NCBI GenBank assembly: GCA_036704825.1
Contig: JAUBSN010000026.1
Location: 21,814 to 85,813, forward strand
Source of the DNA: Microcoleus sp036704825
Lineage (GTDB): Bacteria; Cyanobacteriota; Cyanobacteriia; Cyanobacteriales; Microcoleaceae
Length of the DNA: 64,000 nt
Reading direction: 5' to 3'
Made by a program: the position numbers and the translations under genes. The first letter of the stretch is position 1. The number at the start of each line of letters is the position of its first letter. Below the pieces are notes generated by a model. That model ran no database searches. It saw only the letters and a program-made list of their open reading frames with translations, and had not been told where the DNA came from. This document shows positions 17,255 through 26,238 of this stretch, piece after piece.

Positions 17255-18448
17255 TTACGTCCGCACAGTGTCTTTGTATACTTTGGGAATCCATAGCACA
17301 CTCGATAAACTCACAACTGCACCGATGATTAACGTGAGTGTATATCCGATCGCATCAGCCACCATTCCACCCAGAACCGTGGTAGCAACCACACCCACAA
17401 ACGCGACTGAAATTTGAGTCGTATAATCAGTACCTGCGGTAGTAGGATTGCTGCAATCCATCATGGCAGTAAGGAGGGCGGTGTATGCCATACTTTGAGC
17501 AGCGCTGACGAGAATGCACACCGTATAGAGAATAGAAGGACTCGCAACACCAGCAGCAGGTAAGATATAAAGCAGGGTGCCAACATTGGCAATAACACCA
17601 AAGGTAATGAGCGATCGCTTGCGCCCCCACCGCGCGATTAGCACTCCTGCCATCAACGCCGCGATAATTCTAGAAACGTAGCTGACTACACCCAGTAACC
17701 AACCAATCTCAGATAAAGATAAGCCGCGATCGACCAACAGGGGACGAATTAACGTACCCGAAACATTTTCGCCGATCGTATACAGCAGCACTACCAGTAG
17801 CCATAGCTTTATGTTTGGACGAGAAAAAAAGCGAATAAACGGCTCAAGGTAGGATTTGAGCGCAGTAGATTTGGCGACTGGAATCAGGTTTTCTCGATGA
17901 AACAGGATGGGTACTAAACACAGCATTAAGGCGAGATCCATTGTCAGCAGCGTAGTCCGAAATCCCACTTTTTCCAGTAAAATTAGCGCTGCACCCCCAC
18001 CAATAATCGCTCCCAAAAAATTGCCACTCGCTTGAATCGCGTTGCCAATACCACGCTCTTGAGGTAGAAGTAAGTTAACCGCTAAAGCATCCGTAGCAAT
18101 ATCTTGGCTGGAAGAAAATAAGAAAGCTAAAAACATACAGACAAGTAATCCGGTAATGTTTGTCTGCACATCCAGAAAAGCTGTCACCAGCAGCGTGACG
18201 ATCGACAAACTTTGCAAAACAATAATCCAACCCCGATAATGTCCTAATTTAGGTAGACGATAACGATCGACCAGTGGCGACCAAAGAAACTTCAAGGCAG
18301 ACGGAACGATCAGAAAACCCAAAAATCCGATCGCGCCTAGTGACATATTCTGTTGTCGCATCAACACCGGAACGGTTTGGATAAAAAACGTGGTTGGAAT
18401 AAACTGGGAGATATAAAGACTAGCCAGCAAAATTAGTTTCGTTTTCAT
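17255..18448 (-). CDS. MFS transporter, putative siderophore exporter
   Basis: A 397-residue 12-helix major facilitator. MFS loop patterns are visible: VDRYRLPKLGHYRGW after helix 2 and ARWGRKRSLITFG after helix 8. It resembles AmpG/EntS-like members. It follows the TonB-dependent receptor gene by 17 bases on the same strand, so they form one operon; a role in exporting the siderophore re-imported by that receptor is an inference from context. An aminotransferase remnant lies immediately downstream. Confidence 0.85.
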   Translation of the reverse strand: MKTKLILLASLYISQFIPTTFFIQTVPVLMRQQNMSLGAIGFLGFLIVPSALKFLWSPLVDRYRLPKLGHYRGWIIVLQSLSIVTLLVTAFLDVQTNITGLLVCMFLAFLFSSSQDIATDALAVNLLLPQERGIGNAIQASGNFLGAIIGGGAALILLEKVGFRTTLLTMDLALMLCLVPILFHRENLIPVAKSTALKSYLEPFIRFFSRPNIKLWLLVVLLYTIGENVSGTLIRPLLVDRGLSLSEIGWLLGVVSYVSRIIAALMAGVLIARWGRKRSLITFGVIANVGTLLYILPAAGVASPSILYTVCILVSAAQSMAYTALLTAMMDCSNPTTAGTDYTTQISVAFVGVVATTVLGGMVADAIGYTLTLIIGAVVSLSSVLWIPKVYKDTVRT

Positions 18449-18465
18449 AAAAATAGCCAGCCTCC

Positions 18466-21400
18466 CTAAAAATTTGCGCGAACTTGAAACCCATAAGTAA
18501 CTGGTTCACCAAATCCTGCTGTTACATTGGGTGGTGGGAATTGGAATCCAGAGGTAATGTAGCGAGTGTCGAATAAGTTGTTGGCAAAGACATAAATACC
18601 ATAATTGGGCCATTCATAACCTAGACGCAAATTGACGATCGCATAAGGGTCTTGCTTCACCTGATTAGCATCATCAAAATACGTTATGCCATAGCCGCGC
18701 AATTCGGCACGGGCAAAAATGCCGCCCGGACTGCGATACTGCAAGGCTAAGTTGTACGTCAGATCCGGTGCAAAGGGAACGCGATTGTTGCTAAAGTCGC
18801 TTCCTAGCAAAGGATTTCTGTACCTTGCGAATTGGCTATTTACGTAACCAACTCCAGCAGTAATATCTAATCCTCTTGCCAATGCGGCGCCCAGTTCAAA
18901 TTCCAACCCAGTCGCTTTCACATCAGCGCTGGCAATATTTCTAAAGAAACCAAGTTCATCAACCAGCAACACTTGATAGCCGTTGACATCATTGTGAAAA
19001 ACTGAGAGGTTGGCAGTTAGGCGATCGCCAAACCAGGAAGATTTCACCCCAACTTCGTAAGTCCAAGTCTTTTCTTCCTGATAGCGCCGGATGTCTTCGG
19101 TGTCAGCGCGATAGTTGAATCCACTCGGTCGGTAGCCTTTGGCGATCGTGGCATAGGTCATCACATTCGGGCTAAAGCGGTATTGCAGCCCAAACCGGGG
19201 AATCAGTTCGCTGCTACTGTCTTCTGTCTGAATTCTTGGATTTAAGACGGTCACGCTGTCTGCTGCTTCAAAAATGCGACGGCGATCGAGGTCGTAATTA
19301 GATGTCTCATACCGCAACCCGACAAACAGGGTGAGGGGATCGATCGGCTTGTAGTCAATTTGTCCAAACACCGCATAAGTATTGCGATCCTGTTCGGCGA
19401 TCGCTCGATTTTGTCCGGCAGATTCTAAGCCAAACCGGGCTGCGCCAAGAGCGGTATATTCAAAGGCATCATTGTCAACATTGAATGCACGAGACTCGTA
19501 ATATCCACCGATTAACCACTTGAAGCGATCGGCATTTGCAGGTGACTGAAGTCGAATTTCCTGCGTCCATACTGTCGAGTCGAAGTCAATGACCGATCGG
19601 GCAAAATCGAGCGGTGGATCGAAACTATCACCCGAAAGAACTTCTTGGTTGCTGAAGCGCCGTGCGGTAATCGAGGTAGCCCGAAAGTCAGTGCCGTTGT
19701 AGCCAACTCTCAATGCTTGAGTATTGCTGTTGAGTCGAACAAATCCATCAACTGCTTTAAAGGTTTCAAAGGGATCGTCAGCGTCCTGTCGGGTAAATAC
19801 AGGATCGCCGTCGTTAGTGTCATTGACATAGGTGTTGAAGGAAACATTCCATTCCCGTGAGGGAGTCCACAAAAGTTGTGCCCGTCCCAAAAGTTGTTCG
19901 CGTTCGCCCACTGTGCGATCGAGGGTTTCATTCTCAAATACACCATCTCGTGCTCGATAGGCTCCGGCTAATCGAAATGCCAGTCGATCGGGAATAATGG
20001 CATTACTGTAAGAAAGTTGTGCTTCTCGGAAGTTATAGTTACCGTAACCTCCTGCGATGCGAAGCTCTGAAAAATTGGTTGGTCCACGAGAAACGATGTT
20101 GACCACCCCAGCAGGGCTACTTCTGCCATACAGCGTACTCTGGGGGCCTCGCAGCACCTCAACTCGCTCCAAGTCCAGCAATCCCAAGTCTAAGAAAGCA
20201 CCGAAATCAAAGGGGACATCATCAATGTAATAGCCAACGCTATCCTGACTAACTAAAAAGTTAAAGTTGTTCAGACCCCGAATGCTGTAGTAACTAAAGT
20301 CAGAGCCTCCAGCATTGGTTGGGAAAAAGCTGAAGTTGGGCGTGTTGTTAGCAATTTCTTGAGGCGAATCAATTTGGGCATCTTCTAAAGTTTGTTGGGG
20401 AATTACCGTCAGGCTAATGGGTACCTGTCGAGCAGGTTCAGGTCGTTTTTGTGCTGTCACAACAATTTCTATTTTTTCCTCTGCTTGCGATCGCTGCGTC
20501 AGGCTCAAAATCAAACCTTGTTCGCTGGCGATCGCTGAAGCCGCTGGTACACCCGTAGTTCCGGTGACTGTGACTCGCACGCTGTTAGGCGTGACATTAG
20601 TCACGTTGATTGAGGTAATGCCCCGGACAGGGTTTTCCTGACGAAACTCTTTACCCTCTGGCAACTGCAACTGTGCATTGGGAATGTCAACAATCAGGCT
20701 ATTCCCTTCTGTGGAGGTAGAACTTTGAAGCGTATTGCCTTCAGCCGTTTCCAGGATGACATCAATGCCATCAGCCGTTGAATTGAGTTGCACACCCGTT
20801 ATCTGAATTGGGGATTGGGAATCGGGAATGGGAGTTGAAGATTGAGACAGCCACTCTTTAACAGTGGTAGCAGGGCGATCGATTTCGTTGAGTCGGGGAA
20901 TTTGGGTTATGGGATATTGAGAGTTGGAAGTGTTAGGCTGCAAAGCTTCTGGCTGTGATGGAGTGAGTCCCAGAAGCAGACCTTTTTGACTTTGAACCAC
21001 TTTCTCTGTTGGTGTCCCGTCAATTTCCGTGACAGTCGTAGTGGCAGGTCTAGCAATTTCGTTGAGTCGGGGGCTTTCGGTTACGGGAGATTGAGAGTTG
21101 GAAGTGTTAGGCTGCAAAGCTTCTGGCTGTGATGGAGTGAGTCCCAGAAGTAGACCTTTTTGACTTTGAACCACTTTTTCAGTGGTTGTCCCGTCAATTT
21201 CCCTGACAGTCGTAGTGGCAGGTCTAGCAATTTCGTTGAGTCGGGGGCTTTCGGTTACGGGAGATTGGGAGTCGGAAGTGTTAGGCTGCAAAGCTTCTGG
21301 CTGTGATGGAGTGAGTCCCAGAAGCAGACCTTTTTGACTTTGAACCACTTTCTCTGTTGGTGTCCCGTCAATTTCCGTGACAGTCGTAGTGGCAGGTCTA

Positions 21401-21573
21401 GCAATTTCGTTGAGTCGGGGGCTTTCGGTTACGAGAGATTGAGAGTTGGAAGTATTGGGCTGCTTTAGTCTCTCTTGGCTCTCTTGCACCGCGTTAGCCC
21501 TGCCGGGTAAAGCTACAAAGACTGACACGACATAGCTTAACCACATCCAATGGGATAATTTCTGTTTGTTCAC
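18466..21573 (-). CDS. TonB-dependent receptor with AMIN domain and triplicated N-terminal repeat
   Basis: A 1035-residue outer-membrane receptor. A signal peptide is followed by three 58-residue units (residues 37-94, 95-152, 153-210) plus a partial fourth. These are nearly identical, each ending VVQSQKGLLLGLTPSQPEA. Next comes an AMIN domain (about 256-361), typical of cyanobacterial TonB receptors. The plug (from about 370) contains IEIVVTAQKRPEPARQVP and VEVLRGPQSTLYGRSSPAG. The 22-strand barrel ends in the usual aromatic residue (RANF). It imports a ferric siderophore or a similar ligand. An MFS gene follows in the same operon, and a decayed IS lies just upstream. Confidence 0.93.
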   Translation of the reverse strand: MNKQKLSHWMWLSYVVSVFVALPGRANAVQESQERLKQPNTSNSQSLVTESPRLNEIARPATTTVTEIDGTPTEKVVQSQKGLLLGLTPSQPEALQPNTSDSQSPVTESPRLNEIARPATTTVREIDGTTTEKVVQSQKGLLLGLTPSQPEALQPNTSNSQSPVTESPRLNEIARPATTTVTEIDGTPTEKVVQSQKGLLLGLTPSQPEALQPNTSNSQYPITQIPRLNEIDRPATTVKEWLSQSSTPIPDSQSPIQITGVQLNSTADGIDVILETAEGNTLQSSTSTEGNSLIVDIPNAQLQLPEGKEFRQENPVRGITSINVTNVTPNSVRVTVTGTTGVPAASAIASEQGLILSLTQRSQAEEKIEIVVTAQKRPEPARQVPISLTVIPQQTLEDAQIDSPQEIANNTPNFSFFPTNAGGSDFSYYSIRGLNNFNFLVSQDSVGYYIDDVPFDFGAFLDLGLLDLERVEVLRGPQSTLYGRSSPAGVVNIVSRGPTNFSELRIAGGYGNYNFREAQLSYSNAIIPDRLAFRLAGAYRARDGVFENETLDRTVGEREQLLGRAQLLWTPSREWNVSFNTYVNDTNDGDPVFTRQDADDPFETFKAVDGFVRLNSNTQALRVGYNGTDFRATSITARRFSNQEVLSGDSFDPPLDFARSVIDFDSTVWTQEIRLQSPANADRFKWLIGGYYESRAFNVDNDAFEYTALGAARFGLESAGQNRAIAEQDRNTYAVFGQIDYKPIDPLTLFVGLRYETSNYDLDRRRIFEAADSVTVLNPRIQTEDSSSELIPRFGLQYRFSPNVMTYATIAKGYRPSGFNYRADTEDIRRYQEEKTWTYEVGVKSSWFGDRLTANLSVFHNDVNGYQVLLVDELGFFRNIASADVKATGLEFELGAALARGLDITAGVGYVNSQFARYRNPLLGSDFSNNRVPFAPDLTYNLALQYRSPGGIFARAELRGYGITYFDDANQVKQDPYAIVNLRLGYEWPNYGIYVFANNLFDTRYITSGFQFPPPNVTAGFGEPVTYGFQVRANF
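20860..21465 (-). repeat. 174-bp coding tandem repeat (3.5 copies)
   Basis: Inside the TonB receptor gene, a 174-bp unit is repeated three times plus a partial copy. Unit boundaries on the minus strand are about 21465, 21291, 21117 and 20943. The units differ at only a few positions (for example Thr/Arg in TTTV[TR]EIDGT), so duplication is recent or homogenised. The partial fourth copy has diverged (SQYPITQIPRLNEIDRPATT). Confidence 0.92.
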
Positions 21574-21689
21574 TTAAATTCTTCACAACTTTAACCGCAG
21601 ACTGCACCTAGTACGCAGCCCTTGAAAATACCTATGTCAATTTACATCAATTAACTGTTGGTGTCCAACGACAAACTGTCAAACTTCCC

Positions 21690-22908
21690 TGGGGGGGTGA
21701 CAAGATGGCTAATAGCTAGACTGAATCTTACTTATAGCTCTCATCCCCTGTTGGTAAAAGTAGCGCTTAGTCGGGGTTAAAGTCATTAACTAGCTTAACT
21801 GCGTCGGCATATTTTTCCAGGTATGTTAGCCATTGGTGGCTATCTAAACCACTGCCTCATGTACTCCGTCTTGCATATTTTATTTGTGACTCTTGAGGGC
21901 GAACAATGTACTTTTTGACCGATTTCATGCAAGAGATTTGTTCCTTGCATGATGGCACTACTGTAGGCGAGTGCTATTAATAAAATGAGGGTCATCAACC
22001 GCTGACCTTTTAAGCCTGTTCCCTCTAAATAATAGCCTCCGCTTTTGTAGTCTCGGAACATTTCTTCAATTCCCATCCGATCGCCGATAGGCAGCGTGAA
22101 GCGCAGCTATTGCGTAGGGAATCGCCATCTTAAGTGAACCCAAATTTGTGAGAATAAACCAACCCTCCTTAACCGACACACCTCGATATTTCCTGGAACA
22201 CTTACAAGCAACATCAAACCCCTTGATTGGTTGAGTTTTTCGGACTTTGATTCCTGAGAAATAGAGAGAAATTCCTGGAACCAATCCTACCTCTTTCAAT
22301 GGTTGCCAAATCTCAGGTTCGGTTTCGATACATAGAGAGCATTTCAATCTCAAGCAAAAATGTAGACGTTTCTCCCTCAGCCAGGAACGCCAGCTCTACG
22401 CCTGCAAAATTCCCGGTCTCCCAGCACTACTACTTGATAATCTTTTAACAGTGGTAAAATTTCTGCAATCGCATTCATTTGCTCAGTTATATTGCTGCTT
22501 CCTAGCTTTGGTAACAGCGACCAGAATAAAGGGATAGCTCTTTTCTCCCACACCAGGCTGACCATGAGTATATTGATCTTACCCCACGCTCGTGCGATCG
22601 ATCGCAATTGATAAAGTCTGACCCACTTGGCAATAGGTAGTTAACCAATAAGTAACGATGGGATACCAAATCTGACTGATTGTTAATTGAGGTAAACTCA
22701 AGAACCTTTGTCATGGACGACGCCGACTTTCGGTAGTAATCGGATAGGGAAACACAGATGCTAATCGCTCTAACTTCACTTGACGAGTGAGATTGCACTT
22801 CTAGCGAGCAAGATGCCTAATACTAAAAACTGAGCACGAGTTAAGTGTTGTTGGAGATGCGTCTGATAAAATAGGGGTAGCATATTTTTTGTTCTTGTCG
22901 CCCTGAAC
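21690..22908. mobile_element. IS4-family insertion sequence remnant
   Basis: The transposase pseudogene is flanked by GTGACAAG (21697-21704) and, on the other strand, CGACAAG near 22897-22903, preceded on the respective strands by GGGGGG and CAGGG. These are weak candidates for the inverted termini. No target duplication was found, so the boundaries are approximate. It separates the TonB/MFS operon from the apc region. Confidence 0.55.
21709..22883 (-). pseudogene. Decayed IS4-family transposase
   Basis: Pieces of one transposase can be read in order across several frames. The N terminus MLPLFYQTHLQQHL starts at 22883. Next come KLERLASVFPYPITTESRRR, SLPQLTISQIWYPIV, and INILMVSLVWEKRAIPLFW. 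Then follow YQVVVLGDREF, GWFILTNLGSL and GIEEMFRDYKSGGY (the E-x6-K of the IS4 signature). The C terminus KRYFYQQGMRAISKIQSSY ends at 21709. I count at least four frameshifts and an in-frame stop. A 25-30 bp short palindromic repeat interrupts the gene near 22085-22120. It cannot be functional. Confidence 0.85.
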
Positions 22909-23497
22909 CTTCTTCTGACCTATCTTTTTTTACCACAAGTCGGTCAACCCCTCACCCGCTCCTGGTTTTGGCGGGGTTGTCACCCCGCCAGCAAACTTCC
23001 ACAATGCTAGTCCCCAGGGACTTATAGCAAGTGATATTTTTTGTGAATTGCGATCGCCCAACATCCGGCTATTTTTTCGCGCGCTCGCCCTCAAGAGAAG
23101 CTTATTTTTTCGCGATCGCGCCCCATCGAACTCACGTTAAAATACGATCGCTATTAGCACCCCGACTTATTCAAAAGATTCAAGTTTATGAAATTAAAAA
23201 CTGATAGCTGAGTGCTCCATCTTCACTAACATCAAAATTCCCACCAAAGAAACCAGGTTTTTTACCGAATCTGTGGGCTGTAATCGAGTATTCTCGCAAA
23301 AACCCGGTTTCTGACTACCCGCACATCAAAATCAAAGAAACCGGGTTTTTACCGAATTTACGGGCTGTAACGAAGTAGGCGCGCAAAAACCCGGTTTCTG
23401 ACCACTCGCGCGTAAATCCTGTTCTGAAAAATCATAGCAACAAAAAAAGAGGTCGCGATCGCGACCTCTTACCCCTCTACTAATCCAGCTTCGGCTC
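22884..23497. repeat. Repeat-filled gap between IS remnant and apcC
   Basis: About 610 bases with no supported gene. It holds a TGGCGGGG...CCCCGCCA hairpin (22969-22990) and several HIP1/CGATCG words (23050-23150). It also has two tandem units, about 88 bp apart (23246-23320 and 23334-23413), each with AAAGAAACC[AG]GGTTTTT...AAACCCGGTTTCTGAC and matching the copy at 15552-15636. The apcC terminator lies at the right end. Confidence 0.75.
23442..23470 (-). terminator. HIP1-cored rho-independent terminator of the apc genes
   Basis: AAGAGGTCGCGA and TCGCGACCTCTT form a perfect 24-base palindrome at 23447-23470. Its centre contains the HIP1 octamer GCGATCGC. On the minus strand the stem is followed directly by a T-run (the A-run at 23442-23448 on the plus strand). 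It lies 27 bases after the apcC stop. Confidence 0.85.
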
Positions 23498-23701
23498 TTA
23501 AAGTAGACCTGTATTAGCTCCGGGCTTACCGGTAGCCAGTTGCACTTTAATAATTCTGCCGCCCATTTTCATAATTCTTTGCTGTTCCCGGAACCAGTTG
23601 TCGTAAGGAACGAGCTTAGTAAAATAGGTATTTTGCAATTCGCGCTGAGTGCGGATGCGAGTTTGACTGGGGACGCAAGCAGTCACCTTAAACATTCTCA
23701 T
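23498..23701 (-). CDS. apcC: ApcC, small core linker of the phycobilisome
   Basis: A 67-residue allophycocyanin-associated linker (Lc 7.8). The sequence is highly typical throughout: FKVTACVPSQTRIRTQRELQ, TKLVPYDNWFREQQRI and IIKVQLATGKPG. It caps allophycocyanin trimers in the phycobilisome core on the thylakoid surface. An AGGAG ribosome site precedes ATG 23701; a second in-frame ATG six bases later is less usual. Last gene of apcABC, followed by a strong terminator. Confidence 0.97.
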   Translation of the reverse strand: MRMFKVTACVPSQTRIRTQRELQNTYFTKLVPYDNWFREQQRIMKMGGRIIKVQLATGKPGANTGLL

Positions 23702-24027
23702 GGGAAACTAACTCCTGAGTAGGTTTACAGATTTTTAGATGGATTTTTTAAAGATTGAAGGCAGGGAGTTAGGAGTCAAAACTAGCTCGTTAAAACTCGT
23801 CGGGCTTTCTCGACAAGCCTTTGACGGTCTAGCAATCACTCTCAACTTCCCTGACCTCTTTTCAAAGCCAAAGGTAAAAAGTCCAAAGTTAAAAGTTAAA
23901 AGAGGCAAGAAATAAATCTTCTTCCTTCTTCCGACTTCCATCGGACTGAAATCTGTTACATCCGTTACATCCGTTACATCCGTTACAGAATCCGTTGCCG
24001 AACTTCCTTCTTCCTTCTTCCTGAGTC
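23702..24027. other. apcB-apcC intergenic region with tandem GTTACATCC
   Basis: A 326-base gap inside the apc cluster, long for this position. It contains about four tandem copies of a 9-base unit, GTTACATCC (about 23954-23986), and pyrimidine-rich TTCCTTCTTCC repeats on both sides. No gene is seen. Such a spacer may allow processing or partial termination between apcB and apcC, which would need transcript data. Confidence 0.6.
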
Positions 24028-24513
24028 TTAGCTCAAGCCAGAGCAGATGTAGTCGAAATAGACGCCCATTTCTTTACCAGCGTCAGAACCGACCAAACCG
24101 GCGGTGACTTCTTTCATTGCTTGGATTGCTTGTACGGTAGAACCGATGGGCACGCCCAAGGAGTTGTAGGTTTCTTTCAAACCGTTGAGCACGCGCTCGT
24201 CGAGGATGGAAGGGTCGCCAGCTAGCATGGCGTAGGTGGCGTAGCGCAGGTAGTAGTCCAAGTCGCGGATGCAAGCTGCATAACGACGAGTGGTGTACAT
24301 ATTGCCGCCGGGACGAGTTACGTCAGAGTACAACAGAGACTTAGCAACTGCTTCTTTGACGATTGTGGCTGCATTGGCGCTGATGGAGGTAGCTGCACGG
24401 ACGCGCAGTTCGCCAGAAGCGAAGTAGTTCTTGAGCTTGTCTAGAGCGCTGATGTCGAGGTACTTACCTTGAACGTCAGAGGAATTGATAACGGCGGTAA
24501 TTGCGTCTTGCAT
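24028..24513 (-). CDS. apcB: ApcB, allophycocyanin beta subunit
   Basis: A 161-residue phycobiliprotein of the phycobilisome core. The chromophore-binding Cys81 lies in RRYAACIRDLDYY, and Asn71 (normally N-methylated) in RPGGNMYTT. The N terminus MQDAITAVINSSD and C terminus VYFDYICSGLS are canonical. It carries phycocyanobilin and pairs with ApcA in (alpha-beta)3 trimers. It lies 176 bases after apcA on the same strand; an AAGGAAA site is upstream. Confidence 0.98.
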   Translation of the reverse strand: MQDAITAVINSSDVQGKYLDISALDKLKNYFASGELRVRAATSISANAATIVKEAVAKSLLYSDVTRPGGNMYTTRRYAACIRDLDYYLRYATYAMLAGDPSILDERVLNGLKETYNSLGVPIGSTVQAIQAMKEVTAGLVGSDAGKEMGVYFDYICSGLS

Positions 24514-24689
24514 GGTTGTCTTGTTTCCTTGAAAGTGGCTGAGTCAGTCCAATTTTGGAGCTAGAATTTGGAATTTGGGATTTGGGATTTGAGATTTTTA
24601 AGTGGCCCTTTATCTGCAAAAGCTTTTAGCTTGTTAGCAGTAAGGCGCTTTTGTTCAATCTAAAATCGAAAACCTAAAATCGAAATTCC

Positions 24690-25175
24690 TTACTGCATCG
24701 CACCGATAACGTAGTCGAAGTAAGAGGAAGCTTCGGAAGCATCTTCTCCAGACAGCAGCGAACTTGCTGCACTTTTCATAGCGCGAACGCCTTCGGCGAC
24801 GGCTTCAATCGGGGTGCCGAGAGATTTGTACATTTCGCGGACGCCGACAATACCGATTTCTTCGATCGGAGTAATGTCGCCAGCTACGATTCCGTAGGTG
24901 ATCAAACGCAGGTAGTAGTCCATGTCGCGCAAGCAAGTTGCGGTCATTTCTTCGCCGTAAGCGTTGCCGCCGGGAGAAACAACATCAGGGCGCTTTTGGA
25001 AAAGTTGGTCGCCTGCTTGCTTGACGATGCGTTCGCGGGATTCGCTCAAAATTTGGGCGATGCGGACGCGGCGTTCACCAGAGGTGACAAAGCTCTTGAT
25101 CCGATCTAATTCACCTGGGCTCAAGTAGCGAGCTTCGGCGTCTGCGTTGACGATTGATTTGGTGACGATACTCAT
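24690..25175 (-). CDS. apcA: ApcA, allophycocyanin alpha subunit
   Basis: A 161-residue phycobiliprotein. The bilin-binding Cys81 sits in EMTATCLRDMDYY; the N terminus MSIVTKSIVNADAEARYLSP is diagnostic of ApcA. I start at ATG 25175: the frame continues upstream for 29 codons, but that stretch is the non-coding leader and does not resemble any phycobiliprotein. First gene of apcABC; apcE, often next to apcA, is not in this window. Confidence 0.98.
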   Translation of the reverse strand: MSIVTKSIVNADAEARYLSPGELDRIKSFVTSGERRVRIAQILSESRERIVKQAGDQLFQKRPDVVSPGGNAYGEEMTATCLRDMDYYLRLITYGIVAGDITPIEEIGIVGVREMYKSLGTPIEAVAEGVRAMKSAASSLLSGEDASEASSYFDYVIGAMQ

Positions 25176-25440
25176 CTTGTGTGTACCCGCTGGATATTTT
25201 GCTATACGAACTGTTCCGCGCTGAGCGAGCGACGGTGGGCGCTTGCATCCCGTACCTTTCACGCTCGGGCAGGAGCTTTGACAGGGAAGGCCGGACTTTC
25301 CACAGCCAGCAACTTTTAAAGTTGTGGGCGGGAGGCGACTTTCGATGTTTGACGGCGCTCGTTCTTCACGCCGGTGCGCTTGTGAGTGCCCGCACTAAGC
25401 CTGTCGCTTAGAATACCACAAATGACTGATGCGATCTTTA
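25176..25440 (-). promoter_or_regulatory. Long apc leader with possible extended -10 promoter
   Basis: Upstream of apcA on the minus strand is a G+C-rich stretch of about 230 bases with several potential stems, including the palindrome CAACTTTAAAAGTTG (about 25305-25319). An extended -10 (TGGTATTCT, 25410-25418 on the minus strand) would place the transcript start near 25403, giving a 5' leader of about 228 nt. Long structured leaders are known for apc operons. The promoter call is tentative; I see no good -35. Confidence 0.4.
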
Positions 25441-26238
25441 ATTTTTGATTTAGATTGCAGCAGGCCACTAAGTGGCGATCGAGTGACTGTCGGGCAGTTA
25501 GTAAGAATATTGCTTTTCTGACACAACTACCTCTCGCAAGTATTTTGAGGCATTATGTTCACATTCTGAGTGTTACTGTAATAGTTTGTAACATTCCTTT
25601 TCATATTTGGGCCCTCGTTTGGGTGTTCGGCGTTCAAATTTCACCGATAGAAAATTCAATAAAATGCTTTCCCAGCAAGGGTTACAGGCGATAGATAATT
25701 GATCGGTATTTGTGGCGGGCGAGGGCGCGAGGGTTAAAGACTTGTTGCTGAGAGGGAAGGGAGACAGGCGGGAGATAGAGGGGGAGACAGAGGGGGAGAT
25801 GTGCGATCTTCTCACATCTTGCAGCATTCTCAATAAGTCGTGGACGGGCGGGATCTCTTGCCCAAGGCGTGTCAACAACCAGGTAAAACCGATAGTCCGT
25901 CAGGGGTTGAAACCCCTGCCTCAAAGCGAAAGTCCTCTCAAAGAGGACTAATGAATGATTCAGTCCTCTTTTAGAGGACTTTCGCTATTAGACAGGGAAT
26001 TCATTCCCTGGCGGAGTGCCGGGTGAGCGGGAGGACTGGCGGGCTAAAAGCTTAAGTTGACACGCCTTGGCTCCTGCCCAACCCCTACTACCCACAAGAA
26101 CACTCACTCTTTGTGTTTGTGGAACAGGTATCTTGCCTGTTCTCGATCTTGATAATGATGCAAGATATCAGAATCGTCGGAAATCGTAACTTTCGAGCTT
26201 GTAGCTAGATTTGACTCTCACTTTTAATCTGGTGCGCC
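25441..26238. repeat. Intergenic region with nested palindromic element (MITE copy 2)
   Basis: About 800 bases without a gene. The main feature is the second copy of the palindromic element (25886-26024), with AAACCGATAGTCCG, AGTCCTCT/AGAGGACT arms and GGGAATTCATTCCC. It is flanked by a perfect 15-bp inverted repeat, CCAAGGCGTGTCAAC (25862-25876) and GTTGACACGCCTTGG (26056-26070). To the right is a GGAACAGGTATCTTGCCTGTTC hairpin-like repeat (split here as GGAACAGG and CCTGTTC, about 26122-26143). The left part, next to apcA, is A+T rich with no clear feature. Confidence 0.75.

Noticed and set aside
21574..21700. Fur box upstream of the TonB receptor gene
   Set aside because: No stretch resembles GATAATGATAATCATTATC well enough; iron control is therefore not claimed.
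25176..25262. 29-codon N-terminal extension of ApcA
   Set aside because: Not like any phycobiliprotein; the conserved MSIVTKSIVNADA start is at 25175 and the extension overlaps the non-coding leader.
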